A stretch of 64,000 nucleotides of DNA from Perlabentimonas sp034003245 (GTDB taxonomy: Bacteria; Bacteroidota; Bacteroidia; Bacteroidales; Tenuifilaceae), in the NCBI GenBank assembly GCA_034003245.1, contig JAVEYY010000026.1:6456-70455 (forward strand). The letters run 5' to 3'. Position 1 is the stretch's first letter, and each line of letters begins with the position of its first letter. The notes under the pieces were generated by a model that saw only the letters and a list, made by a program, of their open reading frames with translations, had not been told where the DNA came from and ran no database searches. The position numbers and the translations under genes were made by a program. Shown here piece after piece: positions 9,421 through 18,964 of this stretch.

Positions 9421-9939
9421 TTCTAATTCCTTTATCTTAATATCCTTAATAACCTTTACTGCGCTAGCGCCCGTTAACTTGCCGAAGGTTTCCTCGCCAA
9501 TCATCATTACTGGAGCAAGGGAGCAGCAACCCAAGCAAGCTACCGACTCAAGGGTGAAAAGCCCATCGGCAGTGGTTTCGCCATCCTTCACGTTAAACGC
9601 TTCTTTTATGGCATCGGAAATGGAATCGGCATTCTGTACATGGCAAGCGGTGCCATGACAAACCTTTATAATATGTTTTCCTGCTGGCTTAAGCCTAAAC
9701 TGAGCGTAGAATGTTGCCACACCATACATGTCGCTCAAGTTTAAACCAGTCTCATTGGATATTTTACGAAATACCTCCTCGGGAATGTAACCGTATATGC
9801 TTTGAGCTCCCTGCAGCAGAGGAATTAGGCTACCCTTCTTCCCTTTATACTTTTCGATTAGTGAATCAAGCAAACTTAAGTCAACTGAATTGTTGAATGG
9901 TGCTGCAATTTCTTTTGGTTGAATTCTTTGAACACGCAT
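9415..9939 (-). CDS. NuoE/HydC-like [2Fe-2S] subunit
   Basis: 174 residues from the ATG at 9939; a TTG three codons earlier (9948) is possible but less likely. N-terminal helical domain (SLIPLLQGAQSIYGYIPEEV) followed by the thioredoxin-like [2Fe-2S] fold with CHGTAC and CLGCC, the four-cysteine pattern of the 24-kDa complex I subunit and of HydC. It passes electrons between the FMN of the NuoF-like subunit and the rest of the complex. First gene of the three-gene operon, with a -7 box about 46 bases upstream of the start. Confidence 0.9.
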   Translation of the reverse strand: MRVQRIQPKEIAAPFNNSVDLSLLDSLIEKYKGKKGSLIPLLQGAQSIYGYIPEEVFRKISNETGLNLSDMYGVATFYAQFRLKPAGKHIIKVCHGTACHVQNADSISDAIKEAFNVKDGETTADGLFTLESVACLGCCSLAPVMMIGEETFGKLTGASAVKVIKDIKIKELER

Positions 9940-9984
9940 AGTGTGCAATTAAGTGTGGGAAATTTCCTTACAATTACTGGAAAC

Positions 9985-9992
9985 CAAAAATA
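9985..9992 (-). promoter_or_regulatory. Bacteroides-type -7 box (TATTTTTG) for the redox operon
   Basis: CAAAAATA on the plus strand, read TATTTTTG on the minus strand, 46 bases upstream of the NuoE-like ATG. The -33 element is not clear. Confidence 0.45.
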
Positions 9993-10064
9993 GCAATTAT
10001 TGCCATAATTGTAATTGTAAAAAATGTTGGAATCAGTATAAATTAATTTCTATCGGCTAAACAT

Positions 10065-10098
10065 GCTGGTCGGTATGCTTTTAGGCAAACCGACCAGC
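10065..10098 (-). terminator. Hairpin downstream of glutamate dehydrogenase
   Basis: Perfect 10-bp stem GCTGGTCGGT/ACCGACCAGC with a 14-base loop that can pair further (TGC/GCA). It begins 33 bases past the gdhA stop and lacks a strong U tract. Probably ends gdhA transcription. Confidence 0.6.
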
Positions 10099-10131
10099 AA
10101 CAAATATCAAAATAATGGAGAATTATATCGA

Positions 10132-11487
10132 TTAAACAGCTCCTTGCGCAATCATCGAATCGGCAACCTTAACAAAACCACCAATATTTGCACCATCAAC
10201 ATAGTTGATAAAGCCATCCTCCTTGATTCCATACTTTTGACAAGTTTTATGGATATTTATCATAATAGTCTTTAGGCGGGCATCAACCTCCTCACGGGTC
10301 CAAGCGAGTCGCATAGAGTTTTGAGACATTTCCAAACCCGATGTGGCCACACCGCCAGCATTGGCTGCTTTACCTGGTCCATAAAGAATCTTCGCTGCAA
10401 TGAAAACCTCTACTGCCTCGGGTACCGATGGCATATTTGCTCCCTCGGACACGCAAATGCATCCGTTTTTAACCAGAGTCATAGCCTCCTCGCAATTTAT
10501 CTCATTTTGAGTTGCACATGGCAGGGCAACTTCACACTTAATTCCCCATGGACGCTCCCCAGGGAAGTAATCGCAGCTATACTTCTCGGCGTACTCCTTA
10601 ATCCGCCCACGTTTCTCGTTCTTAAGCCACATTACATATTTCAATTTGGCGGGATCAATGCCATGTGGATCGTATATAAAACCTTCGGAATCGGAAAGAG
10701 TAACTACTTTGCCACCAAGCTCTGTAGCCTTTTCCACTGCAAACTGGGCTACGTTTCCCGACCCAGAAATTGTGACAACTTTCCCTTTAAAGCTCTCGCC
10801 TCTGGTCTTTAGCATCTCTTCAGCAAAATATACTGTTCCGTAACCTGTTGCCTCGGGGCGTATAAGCGATCCCCCCCAGTTAATGCCTTTACCGGTTAGA
10901 ACACCAGTAAATTCGTTGATAATTCGCTTATACTGCCCAAACATGTAGCCAACTTCCCGACCACCAACTCCAATATCTCCTGCAGGTACATCGGTATCGG
11001 CACCAATGTGCTTGCAGAGTTCTGTCATAAAACTCTGGCAGAATCGCATTACCTCTTTCTCGCTTTTGCCCTTGGGATCAAAATCGGAACCACCTTTCCC
11101 GCCACCCATTGGTAACGAAGTAAGGCTATTCTTGAATACCTGCTCAAATGCCAAAAACTTGAGGATTCCCAAATTCACCGTTGGGTGGAACCGAAGTCCC
11201 CCCTTGTAGGGCCCAATAGCGCTATTCATTTGTATACGAAAACCCCGGTTAACCTGTACTACACCCTTATCATCTATCCAGGGAACACGGAAAATAATAA
11301 CGCGCTCTGGTTCACAGATTCGTTCTAGGATTCGCTCTTCGGTATAAATTGGGTTCTCCTCAATGTAGGGGATTATGCTTTCAACAACTTCCCTTACGGC
11401 TTGATGGAATTCGAGCTCGGCGGGATTTTTGGCAATAATATATGCCATAAACTTGTTCACCTTTTCTTCTAGGGCTGGATTTTTCAT
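10132..11487 (-). CDS. gdhA: Glutamate dehydrogenase
   Basis: 451 residues, the usual length of hexameric bacterial GdhA. Reversibly aminates 2-oxoglutarate to glutamate with NAD(P)H in the cytosol. Visible landmarks: substrate loop NSAIGPYKGGLRFHP, catalytic-lysine segment LPMGGGKGGSDFDP, PAGDIGVGGREVGYMFGQY and the Rossmann motif TISGSGNVAQFA near residue 240. Coenzyme preference cannot be decided by eye. It has its own spacer upstream (288 bases, divergent from the next gene) and a hairpin downstream, so is probably monocistronic. Its location beside the NAD(P)H complex may be metabolic, but no co-transcription is implied. Confidence 0.96.
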   Translation of the reverse strand: MKNPALEEKVNKFMAYIIAKNPAELEFHQAVREVVESIIPYIEENPIYTEERILERICEPERVIIFRVPWIDDKGVVQVNRGFRIQMNSAIGPYKGGLRFHPTVNLGILKFLAFEQVFKNSLTSLPMGGGKGGSDFDPKGKSEKEVMRFCQSFMTELCKHIGADTDVPAGDIGVGGREVGYMFGQYKRIINEFTGVLTGKGINWGGSLIRPEATGYGTVYFAEEMLKTRGESFKGKVVTISGSGNVAQFAVEKATELGGKVVTLSDSEGFIYDPHGIDPAKLKYVMWLKNEKRGRIKEYAEKYSCDYFPGERPWGIKCEVALPCATQNEINCEEAMTLVKNGCICVSEGANMPSVPEAVEVFIAAKILYGPGKAANAGGVATSGLEMSQNSMRLAWTREEVDARLKTIMINIHKTCQKYGIKEDGFINYVDGANIGGFVKVADSMIAQGAV

Positions 11488-11775
11488 ATTGCATTTTTTT
11501 AGGTTAAAGAAAATGTTGGTTAAAACGTGATTAAATTTGTGATCAAGTTACCCTAAATAAACATTCGAATTATCTTTCAAACCTCAATTTCAGCCAATTA
11601 CTTAGTTCGTTATTAAGCGTTATACCGATATTAAATCAGTAAAACACGTAATTAATGACTTGCAAATTGGCGCTAACGAAAAAAGGGTGTAAATTGGTTG
11701 GTTGAGAGTTTTGCCATTAAACGCCATATGGAAATACCAACTCGCTCACACCAATAACCCAAAAGCAATTTAACC

Positions 11776-14700
11776 ATGAGCAGTAGCAACACACCCCAGG
11801 AGGAGTTTTACAAACTGCTAGCAGAAAACAAGGAAAGGCTTAAGGAACTGGCAGCAATCAATCGAACCACGTCAATTATCAAAGAGGGGCGAACTATTGA
11901 GGGAACCCTTAGGCAAATATGTCTTATTCTCCCCGACGCATGGCAATACCCTCAGTACACCACTGCTCGAATACGTTTTCAAAAAATGGAGTTTACCTCT
12001 GCTGGGTTCAAAGAATCGCAATGGAAACAAAGGCAGGAGTTTACTACAATTGATGGGGAGAGAGGGGAGATTGAGATCTTTTACACCCGCGAATTCCCCG
12101 ATGAGTACGAGGGCCCATTTCTTAGAGAAGAACGCGATTTAATTCAGAATATTAGCAATGTTATCGCTGGATATCTGAACTCGATAAAGGGTAAAGATTT
12201 TGTTAAAGAGGTAAAAGTATCCAAGCGTCCCGTTGAACCAGAAAGTGCTCACTCGGGTAAGAAGCTGCTTCAAAAATTCATTAACCAGCATAACTTCGAC
12301 CGTGATATTTATCACGACCTCATGCCCTTTAAGGTTAAGGAGATATTGCTGATCGCTAACCTTTACGATGCCTACAGCCTCGAAAAGGAGGATAGGGTTA
12401 CCGACAATATCCTGGGGGAGTACGCAAAACTCAGCCTTACCAGTGTTCCTAGAATCACGGGAGTATCGACCCTGGAGGAGGCGCTCGAGAAGATGGAAGA
12501 AAAGCACTTTAACATGGTGATCATCATGATGGGAGCCGATAGGGTTACTCCGCTCGAAATGGCTAAACGGATTAAGGGCGAGTATAATTACATCGCTCTC
12601 TACCTGCTGGTCAATAACTCGGCAGTGCTCAACGATTTAGAGAAAAACTTGCTCGCCCTTGAAAGCATTGACAAGGTATTTGAGTGGAATGGAGATCCCA
12701 AGATTTTCTTCTCCATGATTAAACTACTTGAAGACAAGGTGAACATCGAGAACGACACGCGAATTGGACTTACACGGGTAATTCTCCTTGTTGAAGACTC
12801 GCCCCGCTACTACTCACGATATGTTCCATTGCTCTACAGCAGCATTCTGGAACAAACCCGAAGAATAATAGACGATGTGAGCACCGACGACCTATACAAG
12901 GTACTGCGCATCCGGATTCGTCCCAAAATTTTGCTTACCGGCACCTACGAGGAAGCCATGGAGATATTTAAGCGGTATAAGGATTTTATGCTATGCGTTA
13001 TCTCCGATGTTAAATTTTTTCACAAGGGTAAACTCGATGAGAATGCTGGAATAGATTTAATCTCCGAAATCAGAAAATCGCTACCAAACCTACCTGTTAT
13101 TATCCAATCGTACGAGCAGAGCAACGAGGAGAAGGTGAATATTCTTAGCAAAAAGATTGCGGGATCACAATCCGAAGCATTCTTACAGGAGATGATGAAT
13201 ATCGGATTTATCAATAAAAATTCCGATAGCCTAATGCAGGATTTGCGTAGTTTCATCAGCAACTATCTAGGTTTTGGCGATTTCATCTTTAAAAACGCTA
13301 TTGGTCAACCCATAGCAACAGCCACCTCGATGGAGGAGTTTGAGAAATGCCTCCGTGAGATTCCGGGCGAAAGCATACTTTTTCATGCCGAAAAAAATCA
13401 CTTCTCGCTTTGGCTCACAGCCAGAGGGGAGATAAATGTTGCCCGCATTATACACCCATCGAGTATTAACGACTTTAGCGGGCCCGAAGAAATTAGGCAG
13501 TATCTGCTAAACACACTAAAAAAGTATCGCCAGGAGAAACGCCGAGGTAAGATTGTGGGTTTCGAAACCGCATGGGAGGTCGACTCCAGCAATATTGTTT
13601 CACTGGCCGATGGCTCCATTGGTGGCAAAGGGCGCGGACTTTCGTTTATTAACACGCTGCTTTACACATTCGAAATATCGCAGTACGTTCCCAACATCAA
13701 CCTTTTCAGTCCAAGAACTTCGATTATTGGAGTACATGAATTTGAATGCTTTATGCAGCGCAATGGGCTGTACGAAAAGGTATTTTGCGAAACCGATTAC
13801 CAAAAAATTAAGCAGCATTTTCTAGGGGCGGATCTCTCCGATCAGCTCATTTCGCGACTTCAACGATTGCTGCAAATATACTACCGTCCGTTGGCCATTC
13901 GCTCATCGGGCTTGCTCGAGGACTCGCTGATGCAACCATTTGCCGGAATCTTTGAAACTTACCTTGTCCCCAATAATCACCCCGACCCCGATGTTCGTCT
14001 AAAGCAAACCATGGATGCCATAAAGCTGGTTTTTGCATCGGTTTTTTCCGATACTGCACGCAACTACATTAAAGCCGTAAATTTCAAGATTGAGGATGAG
14101 AAGATGGCCGTTATTATCCAGGAGGTTGTTGGCAATCGATTTGGCGATTACTATTACCCGCATATCAGCGGGGTAGCCCAATCTTATAACTACTACCCAT
14201 TTGGCCACATTAAACCCGAAGATGGCTTTGCCACAATTGCCCTTGGGCTTGGAAAATACGTGGTTGAAGGAGAAAAGGCATACCGATTTTGCCCTAAATA
14301 TCCTACGCTGCTAAACTATACCCCAAACGATTTGGTAAAAAATTCCCAAACAGAGTTTTTTGCCATTGACCTTAATCGTAAAGACATCGATTTACTTCAG
14401 GATGGTGATGAAGCTGGGTTAACCCGATTACAACTTTACGACGCCGAGGAGCACGGCACCATTAAGCATTGCGCATCGGTATTTAACCCGCTTAACAACA
14501 CCATTACTCCCGGGCTTGCACAGGTTGGCCCACGCGTGCTCAACTTTGCCAATATTCTAAAGTATAACTACATACCCCTGGCGCAAACCATTCAAACTGT
14601 GCTCGAAGTGGTTGAAGAGGCCCTGGGATCGCCCTGCGAAATTGAGTTTGCCATCGACCTCAATAAGGATAAAAATTACAAGGCCTCATTCTTCTTACTG

Positions 14701-15276
14701 CAGATAAAACCAATGGTTGGGAACACTGAGGAGTATAAAATTTTCCCTAATAGCATCGATTTCTCTAAAGTTTTACTTATTTCGTACTGTGGAATGGGCA
14801 ATGGGCTAATCGATAATATTACGGACATAGTTTATTGTCGTCGCGAGAATTTCGACAAGTCGATGACCCCCGAAATGGCCAAGGAAATTGAGGTAATCAA
14901 TAAACATCTGGTCGATTTAGGACGAAAGTATGTGCTTATTGGACCGGGTAGGTGGGGAACGCGCGACAGGTGGATTGGAATTCCGGTAACCTGGCCGCAG
15001 ATTTCGAATGCCAAGGTAATTGTGGAGACCAGCTTCGATGATTTTCCCCTGGATGCCTCATCGGGATCGCACTTTTTTCACAACGTGATCAGCATGAATG
15101 TTGGCTACTGCTCGGTGCAGGATGGTGATATTCAATCGAAGATAATGTGGGATAATCTGGATGAGTACCCCGCCCAAACCGAAACGCAGTTCTTTAGACA
15201 TATCCATTTCCCAAAGCCATTGCTTATACAAATGGATGGTAAACAACGAATTATACTGGTTACACTGGGAAATTGA
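11776..15276 (+). CDS. Receiver-like/PEP-synthase ATP-grasp protein, long paralogue
   Basis: 1166 residues. About 1-170: a sensor-like domain (LKELAAINRTTSIIKEG start, LREERDLIQNISNVIAGYL end) also seen at the N-terminus of signalling proteins. About 190-320: a receiver-like fold without the acceptor Asp (VIIMMGAD). About 335-490: a second receiver-like fold with an acidic pair (LLVEDS) and candidate Asp (CVISDVKF). About 620-1000: the PEP synthase/pyruvate phosphate dikinase ATP-grasp (GSIGGKGRGL, LAIRSSGLLEDS, EIEFAIDL, LLQIKPM). The C-terminus carries GPGRWGTRDRW. The phospho-histidine swivel domain and PEP-binding barrel of true PEP synthase are missing, so it cannot make PEP alone. Role unknown; an ATP-dependent signalling or phosphotransfer role is inference. 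Followed 53 bases later by a shorter paralogue. Confidence 0.75.
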   Translation: MSSSNTPQEEFYKLLAENKERLKELAAINRTTSIIKEGRTIEGTLRQICLILPDAWQYPQYTTARIRFQKMEFTSAGFKESQWKQRQEFTTIDGERGEIEIFYTREFPDEYEGPFLREERDLIQNISNVIAGYLNSIKGKDFVKEVKVSKRPVEPESAHSGKKLLQKFINQHNFDRDIYHDLMPFKVKEILLIANLYDAYSLEKEDRVTDNILGEYAKLSLTSVPRITGVSTLEEALEKMEEKHFNMVIIMMGADRVTPLEMAKRIKGEYNYIALYLLVNNSAVLNDLEKNLLALESIDKVFEWNGDPKIFFSMIKLLEDKVNIENDTRIGLTRVILLVEDSPRYYSRYVPLLYSSILEQTRRIIDDVSTDDLYKVLRIRIRPKILLTGTYEEAMEIFKRYKDFMLCVISDVKFFHKGKLDENAGIDLISEIRKSLPNLPVIIQSYEQSNEEKVNILSKKIAGSQSEAFLQEMMNIGFINKNSDSLMQDLRSFISNYLGFGDFIFKNAIGQPIATATSMEEFEKCLREIPGESILFHAEKNHFSLWLTARGEINVARIIHPSSINDFSGPEEIRQYLLNTLKKYRQEKRRGKIVGFETAWEVDSSNIVSLADGSIGGKGRGLSFINTLLYTFEISQYVPNINLFSPRTSIIGVHEFECFMQRNGLYEKVFCETDYQKIKQHFLGADLSDQLISRLQRLLQIYYRPLAIRSSGLLEDSLMQPFAGIFETYLVPNNHPDPDVRLKQTMDAIKLVFASVFSDTARNYIKAVNFKIEDEKMAVIIQEVVGNRFGDYYYPHISGVAQSYNYYPFGHIKPEDGFATIALGLGKYVVEGEKAYRFCPKYPTLLNYTPNDLVKNSQTEFFAIDLNRKDIDLLQDGDEAGLTRLQLYDAEEHGTIKHCASVFNPLNNTITPGLAQVGPRVLNFANILKYNYIPLAQTIQTVLEVVEEALGSPCEIEFAIDLNKDKNYKASFFLLQIKPMVGNTEEYKIFPNSIDFSKVLLISYCGMGNGLIDNITDIVYCRRENFDKSMTPEMAKEIEVINKHLVDLGRKYVLIGPGRWGTRDRWIGIPVTWPQISNAKVIVETSFDDFPLDASSGSHFFHNVISMNVGYCSVQDGDIQSKIMWDNLDEYPAQTETQFFRHIHFPKPLLIQMDGKQRIILVTLGN

Positions 15277-15329
15277 ACAAAGTAAATTGTAATATATTCA
15301 CTGTCATTAATCATTAGTCATTTAATTAA

Positions 15330-18320
15330 ATGGTTCCAAACACCTCGGATATTAACGCCGGAAAATACTACTTCGCCGAAACAGCCTTCGATTTGCTGAT
15401 GAAACGCCGTATTCTGAATGTGCTGCTTATCTGCAGCAAGTACGATGCTTTTCTACTCGAGGAGGATGGCCGAATAGAGGAACAAATCTTTAATGAGTAC
15501 ATAAACCTAAACCTACGATATCCTCCCAAGTTTTTTCAGGTGACATCGGCCAGCGAGGCCTTTACCATGCTCGAGAGCAAACCCATCGATCTTATCATCA
15601 CCATGCTCAACGTAGAGGGAATGGATCCGTTTAGCCTTGCCAAAAAGATAAAATCGATTTTCCCCGAAAAACCAATTGTTGTCCTTACCCCTTTCTCGCG
15701 CGAAGTCTCCCTAAAGCTCAGCCGCGAGGACCTAAGCGCAATCGACTATGTTTTCTCCTGGCTGGGCAACGCCCAGATAATGCTAGCCATTATTAAGCTT
15801 ATTGAGGACAACATGAATGCCGAGCACGATGTGAATAGAATTGGTGTTCAGGTTATTCTTTTGGTCGAAGATTCTATTCGGTACTACTCTGCTTATCTTC
15901 CCAACCTATACCGAATTATCTTTACCCAGAGTAAGGAGTTTATGACCGAGGGGCTCAATGAGCACCAAAAAATGCTCCGGATGCGGGGGCGCCCAAAAAT
16001 ACTACTTGCTCGTAACTTTGAGCAGGCCGAAGTTCTTTACAATAAGTATAAGCACAATATTCTGGGAATAATCAGCGATATGAGCTATCCCCACAAAGGA
16101 AAAATGCTGCAGCGGGCTGGCGTTAAGCTGGTTGAAATGGTTAAAGCCGATAATCCCTTTATGCCCATCCTTTTGCAGTCGTCCGATATCAACAATCAAC
16201 TCATTGCCAAGCAGCTTAAGGTAGGTTTTATACATAAGTATTCGAAAACACTATCAATTGAACTGCAAGATTTTGTGGTGAAATATTTCGCCTTTGGCGA
16301 TTTTGTTTTTGTTGAGCCCGCTTCGGGTCGTGAGATCTTCCGCGCAGGTGATTTACGTACACTACAGGAAATTATTTTTCAAATTCCCGACGACTCACTG
16401 GCATACCACATCAAGCGGAATCATTTTGCCAAATGGCTCACGGCAAGGGCACTCTTCCCTATTGCCGATATTTTCAAGTACATAACTGCCGACGATTTCG
16501 ACAATCTCGATGAGGTGCGCCGCTTTATTTTCGACACCATCGACCGATACCGGCAAAGCAAAGGGAGAGGCATTATTGCCAAGTTTTACCGCGACAGCTA
16601 CGATGAATATCAAATCTTCTCACGTATTGGCGACGGCTCATTAGGTGGCAAAGGAAGAGGTTTGGCATTTATCGATCAGGTTATTAAACGGAACTACCTA
16701 ATGCATCGATACGACGGGGTTGTGGTTACCATTCCCCGAACGGTTGTTATTTGCACCGACGTATTCGATGAGTTTATGGAGACCAACAATCTATTCTCCA
16801 TAGCGCTCTCCGACGCAAGCGACGAGGAAATTTTGCGACACTTCCTTAATGCATCGTTGCCCATTCGAATTCATAAAGATCTGTACGCTTTTATTGCAGT
16901 TGCCCGAAATCCCCTCGCCATTCGTTCATCGAGCCTACTCGAGGACTCGCACTATCAACCCTTTGCAGGAATATACTCAACCTACATGGTTCCCAATGTT
17001 AAAGAAAGTGCATCGCAAATGCTTGAATTGCTGAGTCAAGCAATAAAATGCGTTTATGCATCGGTATACTACAAGGAGAGTAAAGCATACATGTTAGCAA
17101 CCCACAATGTAATAAGCGAGGAGCGAATGGCTATAGTTCTGCAGGAAGTTACTGGAACTGCATACGAAGATAGGTTTTACCCAAATATTTCGGGTGTTGC
17201 CCGATCGATTAATTTTTACCCAATTGATCCCGAAAAGCCTGCCGAAGGCATTGCTAGCATTGCCCTAGGACTCGGTAAGCATGTGGTTGGAGGCAAACCC
17301 TCGCTCCGATTCTCACCTAAGTACCCTAAAAAGCTACTCCAATTCTCATCACCCGAAATGGCAATTAAGGAAACGCAAAAAACCTTTAACGCCCTTGACC
17401 TGCGCCCAACTAGCTTTGTTCCCTCAACCAACGACGATATAAATCTACTGGAGCTTAGCATTAAGGATGCATACCCCGATGGAACTCTTACGCTGGCTGG
17501 ATCCACGTTCGATCACGAAAACCATAGTATTTACGATGGATATAACGGAAGTGGTGTTCCTATTATAAGCTTTGCGGGCGTTCTAAAGCATAAACAGTTT
17601 CCGTTGCCCGAAATTCTACGGGATCTTCTAGAGATGGGTCAACTCGAGATGAACAACCCAGTTGAAATTGAGTTTGCCGTAAACCTTAATCCCCCCCCAG
17701 GCAAACCAAAAATCTTTAGCATGCTACAAATTCGACCTATTGTTGAGAACAGAGACTTAATAAATACCGATTTCAATGCAATCGACAAAGGGGATATGAT
17801 TCTTCAAACGCCTTCAGCGTTAGGTAACGGAATCTTCATGGATATTTTTGACATAATTTACATCAAATTGAATTCATTCGATCCTGCCAAAACTCACAAA
17901 ATTGCTGAGGAATTGGAGGTTCTCAATCAGGATTTTGTGAAACAGGAAAAAAACTACGTTTTAATTGGTCCTGGCCGCTGGGGCTCAAGCGATAGCTGGT
18001 TGGGAATTCCCGTAAAGTGGCCGCAAATATCGGCTGCAAAGGTTATTGTTGAGGCAGGACAGGATAACTACAAAATTGACCCTAGCCAGGGTACGCATTT
18101 TTTTCAAAACCTCACATCATTCAAGGTTGCCTACCTTACCGTAAACCAGTATATGGATGAGGGTTTTATTGACCGCGAGTATCTAGACAGCCTAGCAGCA
18201 GTTGCCGAAACCGAAATGGTTAGGCATGTACGAACCCAAAAACCCTTGGAAATAATTATTGATGGACAGAAGAGAACCGGTGTTATACTAAAGCAAGGAA
18301 TTACAACCGTACCTCGGTAA
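15330..18320 (+). CDS. Receiver-like/PEP-synthase ATP-grasp protein, short paralogue
   Basis: 996 residues, paralogous along its length to the preceding gene but without the first ~170-residue sensor domain. Receiver-like part one (NVLLICSKYDAFLLEEDG) lacks a clear acceptor Asp (LIITMLNVEG); part two keeps LLVEDSIRYY and GIISDMSYPHKG. The ATP-grasp signature is intact: GSLGGKGRGL, LAIRSSSLLEDS, VEIEFAVNL, MLQIRPIVE, and the C-terminal GPGRWGSSDSW. As in its neighbour the His-carrying and PEP-utilising domains are absent. Tandem arrangement and a 53-base gap suggest one transcript and a two-protein system. Ends five bases from the convergent next gene. Confidence 0.75.
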   Translation: MVPNTSDINAGKYYFAETAFDLLMKRRILNVLLICSKYDAFLLEEDGRIEEQIFNEYINLNLRYPPKFFQVTSASEAFTMLESKPIDLIITMLNVEGMDPFSLAKKIKSIFPEKPIVVLTPFSREVSLKLSREDLSAIDYVFSWLGNAQIMLAIIKLIEDNMNAEHDVNRIGVQVILLVEDSIRYYSAYLPNLYRIIFTQSKEFMTEGLNEHQKMLRMRGRPKILLARNFEQAEVLYNKYKHNILGIISDMSYPHKGKMLQRAGVKLVEMVKADNPFMPILLQSSDINNQLIAKQLKVGFIHKYSKTLSIELQDFVVKYFAFGDFVFVEPASGREIFRAGDLRTLQEIIFQIPDDSLAYHIKRNHFAKWLTARALFPIADIFKYITADDFDNLDEVRRFIFDTIDRYRQSKGRGIIAKFYRDSYDEYQIFSRIGDGSLGGKGRGLAFIDQVIKRNYLMHRYDGVVVTIPRTVVICTDVFDEFMETNNLFSIALSDASDEEILRHFLNASLPIRIHKDLYAFIAVARNPLAIRSSSLLEDSHYQPFAGIYSTYMVPNVKESASQMLELLSQAIKCVYASVYYKESKAYMLATHNVISEERMAIVLQEVTGTAYEDRFYPNISGVARSINFYPIDPEKPAEGIASIALGLGKHVVGGKPSLRFSPKYPKKLLQFSSPEMAIKETQKTFNALDLRPTSFVPSTNDDINLLELSIKDAYPDGTLTLAGSTFDHENHSIYDGYNGSGVPIISFAGVLKHKQFPLPEILRDLLEMGQLEMNNPVEIEFAVNLNPPPGKPKIFSMLQIRPIVENRDLINTDFNAIDKGDMILQTPSALGNGIFMDIFDIIYIKLNSFDPAKTHKIAEELEVLNQDFVKQEKNYVLIGPGRWGSSDSWLGIPVKWPQISAAKVIVEAGQDNYKIDPSQGTHFFQNLTSFKVAYLTVNQYMDEGFIDREYLDSLAAVAETEMVRHVRTQKPLEIIIDGQKRTGVILKQGITTVPR

Positions 18321-18325
18321 AGCGA

Positions 18326-18916
18326 CTAGTTTTTTAGCAATCGTAAAATATGCTTGGCCTTGGCTCTAAATCCAGGTGAACTTATCTGCATCTGGTTTTC
18401 AATAATATCAGGTAACTCCTTAGCTATCCATGGTTCTCGCGTTGATAGCAAGTACAGTATTACCAGTGCATTCACTTTAACTGCAGGTTTTGTGTCCTCT
18501 TCAACAAACCATATGAAGCATATATCCTCTAGTGGTTCTAAATCCATTGCCCAAAATTCACGTTCAAAACTCCTGGAGACCTCTTTAAAAACCACCCTTC
18601 GAATGCCGATAGAGATAAGTTTTGTAAAATGCCTCTTAACGCTGTCGTTGCTAATAGTTGGCAGCAACTCAACCAAACGGGGTAAATAAAAATCTATACC
18701 CTGAGGTTTGCTGAGGAGGATATTCTCAAGAACCCATGCCGAATGGAATGCTAACGCGGTATCGTTGCTTATGGAAAGGGATATCAACTCCTCTGTATCA
18801 AGTTTTTGTTCACGAAACTCATTAACAATCCAAAGCACATCTTTTTTGGTCATGGTGTACTTTAGCCTATCGAGCAGTTGACTTTTGTTGAAATCGGGAA
18901 TAAACATCAAAAACAT
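18326..18916 (-). CDS. Helical-repeat (HEAT-like) hypothetical protein
   Basis: 196 residues, starting at ATG 18916 or three codons later at 18907. All-helical with repeated pairs such as LAFHSAWVLENILL and VKVNALVILYLLSTREPWIA, which look like HEAT/ARM repeats. No catalytic motif or membrane segment. I do not recognise a named family. It is convergent with the paralogue pair (5-base gap) and divergent from the DUF364 gene, so it is a single-gene unit. Confidence 0.65.
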   Translation of the reverse strand: MFLMFIPDFNKSQLLDRLKYTMTKKDVLWIVNEFREQKLDTEELISLSISNDTALAFHSAWVLENILLSKPQGIDFYLPRLVELLPTISNDSVKRHFTKLISIGIRRVVFKEVSRSFEREFWAMDLEPLEDICFIWFVEEDTKPAVKVNALVILYLLSTREPWIAKELPDIIENQMQISSPGFRAKAKHILRLLKN

Positions 18917-18926
18917 TGTATTTTAA

Positions 18927-18934
18927 CAAATGTA
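18927..18934 (-). promoter_or_regulatory. -7 box (TACATTTG)
   Basis: Exact TAnnTTTG on the minus strand only 10 bases before the start of the HEAT-like gene, implying a very short leader or use of the later ATG at 18907. No matching -33 box. Confidence 0.35.
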
Positions 18935-18964
18935 ACAAAAAAAGGTAGTAAATATTATGCCTTA

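Noticed and set aside
11776..18320. Phosphoenolpyruvate synthase
   Set aside because: The phospho-histidine swivel and PEP-utilising domains are absent in both proteins.
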